This document shows, piece after piece, positions 6,479-12,008 of a stretch of DNA of 12,008 nucleotides. Origin of the DNA: ZC4RG29 sp036381475 (GTDB lineage: Bacteria; Bacteroidota; Bacteroidia; Cytophagales; Cyclobacteriaceae). The notes beneath the pieces were generated by a model. That model worked only from the letters and a program-made list of their open reading frames with translations. It was not told where the DNA came from and made no database searches. How positions within the stretch are numbered: position 1 is the stretch's first letter; each line of letters begins with the position of its first letter. Made by a program: the position numbers and the translations under genes. The DNA lies in assembly GCA_036381475.1 (NCBI GenBank), contig DASVCT010000099.1, positions 1 to 12,008 on the forward strand, written 5' to 3'.

Positions 6479-7510
6479 TCAGTCGAATAGCCCAGGCCGA
6501 TGAGATGCCGGTGGCTTGAGCTTCAGGTGCTTGTACGCTTTTTCCGTAGCCTCGCGACCCCGCGACGTCCGTTTTATGTAACCTTCCTGGATGAGGAACG
6601 GTTCATATACTTCTTCGATCGTCTCCGCTTCCTCGCCGGCAGCCGTGGCAATAGTTGAGATGCCGACGGGCCCACCTTTGAATTTGTCGATGATCGTCAT
6701 GAGGATTCGGTTGTCCATTTCATCCAGGCCGTGCTCATCGACGTCCAGGGCACTGAGCGCCATCTGCGCGATATTGATGGTGATGGTTCCGTTGCCCTTG
6801 ATCTGTGCGAAATCGCGTGTCCGTCGCAGGAGGTTGTTTGCAATGCGCGGTGTTCCACGGCTACGGCGTGCAATCTCGAATGCCGCATCGTCGTCGATAG
6901 GCGCACCAAGGATGCCGGCAGACCGCTTGACGATCTTCGTAAGCAGTTGCGCATCGTAGTACTCCAGCCGGGCGTTGATGCCAAAGCGTGCCCGCAACGG
7001 CGCCGTGAGCAGGCCGGCCCGCGTTGTCGCGCCAATAAGCGTAAAAGGATTGAGGCTGATTTGTACGGACCTGGCGTTCGGACCGCTATCGAGGAGGATG
7101 TCAATCCGGAAATCCTCCATCGCGGAGTAAAGGTATTCTTCGACGATGGGATTGAGGCGATGGATTTCATCTATGAACAGGACATCCCTAGGCTCAAGAT
7201 TCGTAAGCAGACCAGCCAGATCGCTGGGCTTGTCGAGTACCGGACCTGAAGTAACCTTGATGCCGGACTCCATTTCGTGGGCGATGATGTGAGCGAGCGT
7301 CGTCTTTCCCAGTCCTGGCGGACCGTGCAGCAACACGTGGTCCAGCGACTCATTGCGCTGTCGCGCCGCCTGAACGAAAACACGAATATTATCGACGATC
7401 TTTTGCTGACCGGTGAAATCCCCGAACGTGAGCGGCCGCAACACCTTCTCGAATTCCTTTTCGACAGCACTCATGCCGTCGCCTTCCGGGTTCAGATATT
7501 CTTCACGCAT
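6479..7510 (-). CDS. ruvB: Holliday junction branch migration ATPase RuvB
   Basis: The product has 343 residues, the normal length. As the hexameric AAA+ motor of the RuvABC complex it drives branch migration of Holliday junctions. The motifs appear in order: Walker A GPPGLGKT (63-70), Walker B LFIDEIH (111-117), sensor 1 GATTRAG (160-166), the arginine-finger region PLRARFG (171-177), sensor 2 RGTPRIAN (218-225), and a C-terminal winged-helix domain with GGPVGISTIA and the QEGYIKRTSRGREAT motif. The N-terminus MREEYLNPEGDGM followed by VLRPLTFGDFTGQ fits Bacteroidota RuvB, supporting the ATG at 7510. It is divergent from apbE with 66 nt between the two start codons; queG follows it. Confidence 0.97.
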   Translation of the reverse strand: MREEYLNPEGDGMSAVEKEFEKVLRPLTFGDFTGQQKIVDNIRVFVQAARQRNESLDHVLLHGPPGLGKTTLAHIIAHEMESGIKVTSGPVLDKPSDLAGLLTNLEPRDVLFIDEIHRLNPIVEEYLYSAMEDFRIDILLDSGPNARSVQISLNPFTLIGATTRAGLLTAPLRARFGINARLEYYDAQLLTKIVKRSAGILGAPIDDDAAFEIARRSRGTPRIANNLLRRTRDFAQIKGNGTITINIAQMALSALDVDEHGLDEMDNRILMTIIDKFKGGPVGISTIATAAGEEAETIEEVYEPFLIQEGYIKRTSRGREATEKAYKHLKLKPPASHRPGLFD

Positions 7511-7552
7511 AAACCATCCAGGATTCCTTCGAAAGGTAGCGAATTAAAAGAT

Positions 7553-7560
7553 TATATTTG
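7553..7560 (+). promoter_or_regulatory. Bacteroidota -7 promoter element for the apbE-ZIP operon
   Basis: TATATTTG matches TAnnTTTG exactly in the 66-nt divergent gap between ruvB and apbE. A near -33 element (TTCG, 7528-7531) lies about 21 nt upstream, one base off TTTG. Transcription would begin only about 10-12 nt before the apbE ATG at 7577, a short leader without a Shine-Dalgarno sequence. Confidence 0.5.
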
Positions 7561-7576
7561 CGACCCACACCTTCCC

Positions 7577-8617
7577 ATGAACAACCGCGCCCGGAACATT
7601 CTGTACACGATTTTCCTGCTGGCTTCCGTGTACGTTGTCTATACGATCCGGAAGAAGCCGGACGAATCGCGCATTTCATTTGCCGGCCGCACCATGGGCA
7701 CAACCTATTCCGTCATCTATTACGATGATCAGCATCGCAACCTCCAGGCGTCGGTAGACTCTCTCCTTGTGGTCTTTAACCAAAGCCTGAATACGTACTT
7801 GACCGACTCGGAAATTTCGCGGTTCAATACGGGCAACTCGCTTCGATACGACCTCCCGTTCTTTTACCCGGTACTCAAACGGTCGAAGGAAATATACGAA
7901 AGCTGCGGCGGGGCATTCGATCCTACCGTCATGCCGCTGGTAAACGCGTGGGGCTTTGGTCCTGCCAAGCCACTTGATCCCGATTCTGCCCAAGTCGACT
8001 CACTTCTTGAATTCGTGGGCATGGACAAGATCCATTTCAACGAAGACAGCGTGTGGAAAGAAGACCCGCGCGTGCAGCTCGACTTCAGCGCCATCGCGAA
8101 AGGCTATGGCGTAGATGTGGTTGCAGGCTTTCTGAAAGACAAAGGTATCGACAACCTTTTCGTCGAGATTGGCGGCGAAGTGATCACGTCAGGCTCCAAC
8201 GTCGGTGAACGACGTGCCTGGCAGGTAGGCATCCTGGACCCCAACTCAACGTTGGATGAACAGTCGTACATCGCCATCGCCCAACTTGAAGACATGGCCC
8301 TCGCGACATCAGGGAACTATTTCAACTTTCGCATCGAGAACGGCAAGAAATTTTCCCATACCATCGATCCCGATACCGGCTACCCGGTACAGCGGACGAT
8401 CTTAAGTGCGTCGGTCTTTGCAAAGAATTGTATGACAGCCGATGCGTGGGCCACCGCGTTCATGGTAATGGGTGAACAACGCGCAAAAGAAGTCTTGAAT
8501 ACCCGCGACGACATCAACGCCTTTCTCACCTATTCAAAGGAAGACGGTTCGGTCGGGACTTACGCCACGCCGGGACTCGGCGACATACTCAGGTTAAACC
8601 GAAAGGAAGGGCCATGA
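7577..8617 (+). CDS. apbE: FAD:protein FMN transferase (ApbE family), membrane-anchored
   Basis: Transfers FMN from FAD to Ser/Thr residues of target proteins, with Mg2+, on the outer face of the inner membrane. The product has 346 residues from the ATG at 7577. An uncleaved-looking helix (about 8-24, ILYTIFLLASVYVVYTI) anchors it, with no lipobox cysteine. Motifs are GRTMGTTYSV (37-46), GGAFDPTVMPLVNAWGFGP (111-129), LDFSAIAKGYGVD (168-180), VEIGGEV (196-202), SGNYFNF (245-251), HTIDPDTGYPV (261-271) and the metal-site TADAWATA (287-294). The catalytic and FAD-binding set looks complete. The open frame extends upstream to 7277 but that part is antisense to ruvB. Its stop overlaps the ZIP start (ATGA). 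No NQR, RNF or obvious flavinylated target is in the window. Confidence 0.95.
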   Translation: MNNRARNILYTIFLLASVYVVYTIRKKPDESRISFAGRTMGTTYSVIYYDDQHRNLQASVDSLLVVFNQSLNTYLTDSEISRFNTGNSLRYDLPFFYPVLKRSKEIYESCGGAFDPTVMPLVNAWGFGPAKPLDPDSAQVDSLLEFVGMDKIHFNEDSVWKEDPRVQLDFSAIAKGYGVDVVAGFLKDKGIDNLFVEIGGEVITSGSNVGERRAWQVGILDPNSTLDEQSYIAIAQLEDMALATSGNYFNFRIENGKKFSHTIDPDTGYPVQRTILSASVFAKNCMTADAWATAFMVMGEQRAKEVLNTRDDINAFLTYSKEDGSVGTYATPGLGDILRLNRKEGP

Positions 8618-9384
8618 CCATCAAACTGATCGTGCTCTTTCTTGCTCCGCTGCTGGCGGGCTTCCTCATATACCTTGTGCCAAAAGGTCGGAATGCAAAC
8701 TACAAGCTCCTGCTTGTATTCGCGGGATCTTACCTGTTTGCCATAACGGTAAGCCACATTCTTCCGGAGCTCTACCGCGAGCATGAAGAAGTCCGTTTTA
8801 CTGGAATTTTTGTTCTGGTCGGATTCTTTCTTCAGCAGGTCCTGGAGTACTTTACGTCGGGTGTCGAACACGGCCACCTGCACGGTCATGCCGATCATCA
8901 CCACCATCACGACCACCCCCACCATTCCCACGGTGTGTCGGCGTTTTTCTTGCTGGTGGCCTTGTGTGTACATGCCTTCCTGGAAGGTGCCATGCTCGCA
9001 CAACCGTCTGCGGGCAACGAAGTGTATAACGTCAACGCCGTGCTCCTGGGCATTGTCCTTCACCGCGCCCCTGCCGCCTTCGCATTGATGACTGTCCTGA
9101 CTTTTCAGCTCGGTTCTTCACGGAAGGCGTTGCCCTTCCTTCTTGCCTTTTCCCTCGCCGCGCCCCTGGGCCTGCTGCTCAGCAGCCACCTTTCCGCTAC
9201 TCAGATACTTACCCGCAATGGGTTGATCTATCTGTACGCATTGGTGTGCGGCAACTTTCTCCAGATATCTACTACTATCGTCTTCGAAAGCAGTCCTGAA
9301 CACCGCTTCAACCCGCTTAAACTACTTGTCGGAGGGGCAGGGGCAGTCGCGGCAGTGGGACTGGAAATAATAATGAGTGAATGA
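8614..9384 (+). CDS. ZIP family divalent metal transporter with His-rich cytosolic loop
   Basis: The product has 256 residues and about eight membrane helices (around 3-22, 31-50, 62-81, 108-127, 139-160, 173-191, 204-223, 236-253). ZIP features are SHILPEL in helix 2 (47-53), HAFLEG in helix 4 (120-125) and LHRAPAAF in helix 5 (149-156). A loop between helices 3 and 4 (86-106) holds 13 histidines, including five in a row at 95-99, the usual position of the ZIP metal-sensing loop. ZIP proteins bring Zn2+ or similar ions into the cytosol. In helix 5 the common HxxPEG-type motif has Ala where Glu is often found, so the second metal site may be altered. Translation is coupled to apbE by the ATGA overlap. 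The last three codons and the stop lie in the first copies of an octamer repeat. Confidence 0.9.
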   Translation: MTIKLIVLFLAPLLAGFLIYLVPKGRNANYKLLLVFAGSYLFAITVSHILPELYREHEEVRFTGIFVLVGFFLQQVLEYFTSGVEHGHLHGHADHHHHHDHPHHSHGVSAFFLLVALCVHAFLEGAMLAQPSAGNEVYNVNAVLLGIVLHRAPAAFALMTVLTFQLGSSRKALPFLLAFSLAAPLGLLLSSHLSATQILTRNGLIYLYALVCGNFLQISTTIVFESSPEHRFNPLKLLVGGAGAVAAVGLEIIMSE

Positions 9385-9420
9385 GTGAATGAGTGAATGA
9401 GTGATTGAGTGAATGAGTGA
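9373..9420 (+). repeat. Octamer tandem array, six copies of ATGAGTGA
   Basis: Six adjacent 8-bp units begin at 9373, 9381, 9389, 9397, 9405 and 9413. Five are identical and the fifth has T in place of the first A. The array begins inside the ZIP gene (codons for Met-Ser-Glu and the stop) and continues into the gap. Each unit plus the next four bases reads ATG AGT GAA TGA, so every unit forms a Met-Ser-Glu-stop mini-frame overlapping the next start by ATGA (TTG for the fifth). Confidence 0.95.
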
Positions 9421-9431
9421 ATGATGAGAAA

Positions 9432-9461
9432 GAATTGAAGCTTGAAGAATTGAAGATTGAA
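9432..9461 (+). repeat. Two 15-bp direct repeats (GAATTGAAGnTTGAA)
   Basis: The unit at 9432-9446 is repeated immediately at 9447-9461 with one difference (C versus A at the tenth base). Unit ends are internally repetitive (TTGAA). The second copy supplies the TTG used as the likely start of the next gene. Similar AATTGAAG runs occur as low-complexity intergenic sequence in Cytophagales genomes, as far as I recall. Confidence 0.9.
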
Positions 9462-10569
9462 TAGTACTGCCAACATTCTCGCTCTCGTCGCATACCTCGT
9501 GGCAGTCATCGCCCTGCTGGTATTCTGCTACGTAAAGCCGTTATACAACTGGGACATGCTTGCCTATGCAGCGGTGATTGTGGACGACGGAGAGGTTAGT
9601 CACGATGCGCTTCAAGCCGAGGTGTACCACATGGCCGCTGAACAAGTACCCCCCGAAGCATACAGCATGCTGGTGGATACCACCCATCAACTCCGTAAGG
9701 AGGTATTGCGAAATCCGGAACGTTTTTATCAGTTCCTTTCATACTTCCGCGTCAAGCCCTTGTACACGGGAATGTGTAGCGTGTTTTATTCACTCGGTGT
9801 GCCTTTGATGAAGGCGACCGTCCTGCCCTCGATAATCGGAATTTTCGTCTTGTCGCTCCTGCTGGTTTTTCGTTTCTCCCGGACGTTTCCCTTGGGGGTG
9901 GCCAGCATCCTGGGGTTATCGGTGATGTGCGTTCCCCCGGTTATCGAGGTGGCCAGGCTTTCGACGCCCGATGCCCTGAGTACGGTTGTGTTGGTTGGCG
10001 CATTCCTGGTATACCTGAGCCGGGCAAAGGTGTTCTGGTTTATGTTGCTGATTGCGCTAGCCGTGTTGGCGCGACTGGACAACGTAATCCCCGCGACAGT
10101 TTTGTTGTTGTCGCTAATCGTGAGAGACAATAGAGAACGCGAGGGCAAAGGTTTCACTGTCGCGACCATTGCCCTTTTGGGGATTCTTTTTGCGTACACC
10201 TGGATCGCCCTGCGAAATGCCGAATACGGGAACGGATTCGAAATGTTTTACGGCGGCCTCGTGAGAAAATGGAACCCGGTAATTTTGGTTGGCGATGCGT
10301 TGCAGGGCATAAAAACCCTTCAGACGAGCTATGTCGCCATTGCGGGCATCTGTTTCGTAGTATTGTTTTACCGAAATGGCTTCCGCCTCGCGACTATGGA
10401 ACGCAGTCAGTTGTTATTTGTGGTGACCACCATTGCCTTCCTCGCGCGATATATCCTGTTCCCCGATCTGACGACGCGTTTTTTTCTGTCGTACTACATC
10501 CTTTGCTGGATTTTCATTGTAGAGGGTATTGTGGGCTCGCATCAGCGGGCTAGATTGGAGAAGACATGA
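9457..10569 (+). CDS. Polytopic membrane protein, GT-C glycosyltransferase-like, function unknown
   Basis: The product has up to 370 residues and about nine to ten membrane helices (around 7-26, 121-140, 146-164, 172-189, 192-206, 208-223, 233-251, 290-305, 317-334, 342-360). A large hydrophilic first loop (27-118) opens with LYNWDMLAYAA. Later segments STPDAL (169-174) and LARLDNVIP (204-212) resemble places where GT-C transferases carry conserved Asp and Arg residues. I therefore suspect a membrane sugar transferase of the ArnT/PMT type, but cannot confirm it. The start is problematic. The only candidates keeping helix 1 intact are TTG at 9457 (inside a 15-bp repeat, just after an in-frame stop) or, with most of the helix, GTG at 9499; the first ATG (9556) removes it. 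The stop overlaps the radical SAM start by ATGA. Confidence 0.75.
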   Translation: MNSTANILALVAYLVAVIALLVFCYVKPLYNWDMLAYAAVIVDDGEVSHDALQAEVYHMAAEQVPPEAYSMLVDTTHQLRKEVLRNPERFYQFLSYFRVKPLYTGMCSVFYSLGVPLMKATVLPSIIGIFVLSLLLVFRFSRTFPLGVASILGLSVMCVPPVIEVARLSTPDALSTVVLVGAFLVYLSRAKVFWFMLLIALAVLARLDNVIPATVLLLSLIVRDNREREGKGFTVATIALLGILFAYTWIALRNAEYGNGFEMFYGGLVRKWNPVILVGDALQGIKTLQTSYVAIAGICFVVLFYRNGFRLATMERSQLLFVVTTIAFLARYILFPDLTTRFFLSYYILCWIFIVEGIVGSHQRARLEKT

Positions 10570-11579
10570 TCAAAAGCGTCCTTACCCGGCTGACAGACAG
10601 GATTTACACACTTCCTGTCCTGGTCCTCATGCCCCACAGCCGCTGCAACTGCCGGTGCGTGATGTGCGACATCTGGAAGGCAAACCACGAAAAAAGAGAA
10701 CTGTCGGTCGAATGGCTGGAGCAACATGCCGACACCTTTGCGCGTCTGGGCGTGCGCGAAGTCGTCCTCTCAGGTGGTGAGGCGCTTATGCATTCCAACC
10801 TTTGGAATTTCTGTGCAGTACTTCGCCAAAGAAACATGCGCGTGGTGATCCTTACCACCGGATTATTGCTGGAAAAATATGCGTCCGATGTCGTTGCGAA
10901 TCTTAACGAAGTGATTGTTTCCCTGGATGGAAGCGAGGCTGTACACGACAAGATCAGGAATATTCCCCATGCATTTGAAAAACTTGCCAGGGGAGTCAAG
11001 GCGGTGAAGACGACTGCCGCTTCCTTCAGGATTACGGCGCGCAGCGTAATACAAAGGGCAAATTGGTTTGATTTCGTCGATACTGTGCGTGCTGCCCGCG
11101 CCATGGAATTGGATGCCATCTCCTTTCTGGCTGCCGATGTTTCAACCGCTGCATTTAACCGACCGGAAGGCTGGACAGGTGAGCGGGTGAGTGAAGTTGC
11201 CTTGTCCGCCGATGAAGCGATGGCCTTTGAAAGACTGTTGCGGGAATCATTCGTCGCTTTGAAAGAGGAATACGACTCAGGATTTATTGTCGAAAGCCCC
11301 GACAAGATCATGCGTATCGCAAGATACTATCATGCCATAAACGGAAACGGGCCTTTCCCTGAGCCTGTATGCAATGCCCCATGGGTGTCCGCGGTAATCG
11401 AATCCGACGGAAGCGTGATGCCGTGCTTTTTCCATAAACCCTATGGAAACATTTATGAAAAAGATCTTTCGACCATCCTCAATTCACCTGAGGCCATTGG
11501 TTTCAGGAGGTCATTGAACGTGAAGAAGGATCCCATTTGCAGGAAATGCGTTTGCTCACTGAAGTTGGGGATGATTTGA
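10566..11579 (+). CDS. Radical SAM/SPASM domain protein
   Basis: The product has 337 residues. The radical SAM cluster motif CxxxCxxC is C27, C31 and C34 in SRCNCRCVMCDIW, followed by SGGEALM (69-75) for SAM binding and IVSLDG (about 118-123). The C-terminal SPASM-type region has C269 in CNAPW, C287 in VMPCFF and C325, C328 and C330 in ICRKCVC, enough to ligate an auxiliary Fe-S cluster. Such enzymes start radical chemistry on peptides, sugars or small molecules; the substrate is not evident. No precursor peptide gene is visible next to it. Its start overlaps the stop of the membrane protein by 4 nt, arguing for coupled translation and a shared pathway. The frame ends just before an octamer repeat array, with no terminator hairpin directly after. 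Confidence 0.9.
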   Translation: MIKSVLTRLTDRIYTLPVLVLMPHSRCNCRCVMCDIWKANHEKRELSVEWLEQHADTFARLGVREVVLSGGEALMHSNLWNFCAVLRQRNMRVVILTTGLLLEKYASDVVANLNEVIVSLDGSEAVHDKIRNIPHAFEKLARGVKAVKTTAASFRITARSVIQRANWFDFVDTVRAARAMELDAISFLAADVSTAAFNRPEGWTGERVSEVALSADEAMAFERLLRESFVALKEEYDSGFIVESPDKIMRIARYYHAINGNGPFPEPVCNAPWVSAVIESDGSVMPCFFHKPYGNIYEKDLSTILNSPEAIGFRRSLNVKKDPICRKCVCSLKLGMI

Positions 11580-11601
11580 ACCGAATTGGGGAGGGAAATG
11601 G

Positions 11602-11680
11602 GGAGATAAGGGAATAAGGAAATAAGGGAATAAGGAAATAGGGAAATAAGGGAATAAGGGAATAAGGGTATAAGGTATAG
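11602..11680 (+). repeat. Degenerate octamer tandem array, unit GGAATAAG
   Basis: About ten units of 6-9 bp, most of them GGAATAAG or GAAATAAG, with later units changed to GGTATAAG and GTATAG. The plus strand is purine-rich throughout. Unit length equals that of the array at 9373-9420, but the sequence differs. Confidence 0.9.
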
Positions 11681-11688
11681 GGGGATTA

Positions 11689-11713
11689 GCGATTTGCGAT
11701 TTGCGATCTACGA
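11689..11713 (+). repeat. GCGATTT repeats ending in CGATCTACGA; second copy of the 10-mer at 11914-11923
   Basis: GCGATTT occurs twice in tandem (11689-11702), followed by GCGATCTACGA. The 10-mer CGATCTACGA recurs at 11914-11923 followed by TTTGC, so the two copies are direct repeats framing about 200 bp. Comparable 'gatttacgatctacga' strings are common between Cytophagales genes in my recollection. Confidence 0.8.
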
Positions 11714-11720
11714 CGTATGA

Positions 11721-11752
11721 TCCCGTGTTCCGGGAAAATTGAGGAACGGGGA
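11721..11752. other. Imperfect hairpin
   Basis: TCCC and GTTCC (11721-11724 and 11727-11731) pair with GGAAC and GGGA (11743-11747 and 11749-11752) around a small internal mismatch, with an 11-nt loop. An alternative shorter fold pairs TCCCG with CGGGA (11721-11725 with 11731-11735). There is no T tract after it on the plus strand, so it is not a typical terminator. Confidence 0.35.
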
Positions 11753-11851
11753 GTAATCCGATCACCCAACAAGAATGAACCACTGGGAGAGTAAATTTTT
11801 ATTTTCATTTTTCAATATTGCGAGCCCCTCACGTGACTGATTGTGGCTGAA

Positions 11852-11884
11852 GAACGGTGACTGAGCGGAGTCGAAGCCCGGTTC
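11852..11884. repeat. Dispersed intergenic element containing TGAGCGGAGTCGAAG
   Basis: The core GACT-GAGCGG-AGTC (11859-11872) is an inverted repeat with a 6-nt loop, bounded by GAAC and GTTC at the outer ends (11852-11855 and 11881-11884). The reverse complement CTTCGACTCCGCTCAG is a string I recall as highly repeated between genes in several bacterial phyla, Bacteroidota included. Only one copy lies in this window, so its repetitive nature is from memory and not seen here. Confidence 0.55.
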
Positions 11885-11932
11885 AGAAATTTTCCCCGGA
11901 CAACAATAATTTACGATCTACGATTTGCTGCC

Positions 11933-12008
11933 ATGATTAGAGTCTCCGTCTTTGAAATTGCAGACGTTGTCGCTGAACAAAAAATCTGTTCTGTGGCTGT
12001 ACAAATCA
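11933..12008 (+). CDS. Possible N-terminus of a gene running off the right edge
   Basis: An ATG at 11933 opens a frame of 25 codons to the window edge (MIRVSVFEIADVVAEQKICS and on). There is no recognisable motif and no strong ribosome-binding site, and the start follows directly on a GATCTACGATTTGC repeat. Minus-strand frames are also open across part of this stretch, so a convergent gene ending here is an alternative. Confidence 0.3.
   Translation, partial: MIRVSVFEIADVVAEQKICSVAVQI

Larger units (their letters stand above)
11580..11932. other. Non-coding stretch of about 350 nt filled with short repeats
   Basis: No credible gene is seen here. From left to right it holds an A/G-rich octamer array, GCGATTT/GATCTACGA repeats, an imperfect hairpin, an AT-rich run (about 11791-11817), an isolated GACTGAGCGGAGTCGAAGC element and a second copy of the CGATCTACGA repeat. 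A 75-residue minus-strand frame (11556-11783) is produced by the repeats (Phe-Pro-Leu-Ile periodicity). No TAnnTTTG promoter was found. Confidence 0.7.

Noticed and set aside
7277..7576. N-terminal extension of apbE by 100 residues
   Set aside because: This part is antisense to ruvB; the ApbE anchor helix and motifs begin after the ATG at 7577, which is preceded by a promoter-like element.
8560..9063. Minus-strand frame of 167 residues across the ZIP gene
   Set aside because: Antisense to a well-supported membrane transporter; its valine/methionine runs mirror the His-rich codons.
9373..9461. CRISPR-like array
   Set aside because: Units are 8 and 15 bp in direct tandem without unique spacers.
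10604..11311. Minus-strand frame of 235 residues inside the radical SAM gene
   Set aside because: Antisense shadow with Ser/Ala/Thr-rich low-complexity translation.
11721..11752. Rho-independent terminator for the radical SAM gene
   Set aside because: The stem is interrupted and not followed by a T tract; it is also about 140 nt beyond the stop.
11556..11783. Minus-strand frame of 75 residues after the radical SAM gene
   Set aside because: Its sequence (IPLFPYFPISLFPYF and so on) is produced by the GGAATAAG array read on the other strand; it is a repeat artefact.

Overview
The window reads as chromosomal DNA of a Bacteroidota bacterium, most likely Cytophagales (Ohtaekwangia/Chryseolinea/Dawidia-like). 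This rests on four things: the gene repertoire (BatD-like protein, Bacteroidota-style RuvB with an MREEYLNP-type start, adjacent DUF2752 and TM2 genes, ApbE anchored by a transmembrane helix), mid-range GC, near absence of strong Shine-Dalgarno sequences, and two promoters built on the Bacteroidota -7 element TAnnTTTG. The taxon is an inference from these traits, not from a database match.

Layout. On the minus strand at the left edge are the N-terminus of a dicarboxylate/glutamate:cation symporter (1-236), a 117-residue protein of unknown function (347-700), chorismate synthase aroC (768-1841) and a BatD-like membrane-anchored secreted protein (1855-3309). batD and aroC are 13 nt apart and look like one operon served by a promoter at 3326-3353. 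A short plus-strand group follows: a 61-residue cytosolic protein (3426-3611), a leader able to form several hairpins and ending in a strong terminator-like hairpin (3727-3758), a DUF2752 protein and a TM2-domain protein (4079-4423). Convergent to these, 6 nt away, lies a minus-strand group: a sterol desaturase/fatty acid hydroxylase-type di-iron enzyme (4430-5386), queG (5486-6433) and ruvB (6479-7510).

Divergent from ruvB, a TATATTTG promoter (7553-7560) drives apbE (7577-8617) and a ZIP-family metal transporter (8614-9384), which overlap by ATGA. After the ZIP stop lies a stretch made wholly of short tandem repeats. Then come a polytopic membrane protein with GT-C-like features (9457-10569, TTG start inside a repeat) and a radical SAM/SPASM enzyme (10566-11579), again overlapping by ATGA. 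Another octamer array and several other repeats fill 11580-11932. A reading frame of uncertain status runs off the right edge.

Working together: most of the window is housekeeping (shikimate end-product, queuosine, Holliday junction processing). The accessory part is the right-hand plus-strand block. There ApbE, which flavinylates exported proteins, is co-translated with a metal transporter, and an uncharacterised membrane-protein/radical-SAM pair sits between two octamer repeat arrays. That pair, the repeat-derived junction at 9373-9461, and the terminator-like hairpin inside the putative DUF2752 reading frame are the points most worth checking. I found no CRISPR array, tRNA, rRNA, insertion sequence or recognisable defence system.
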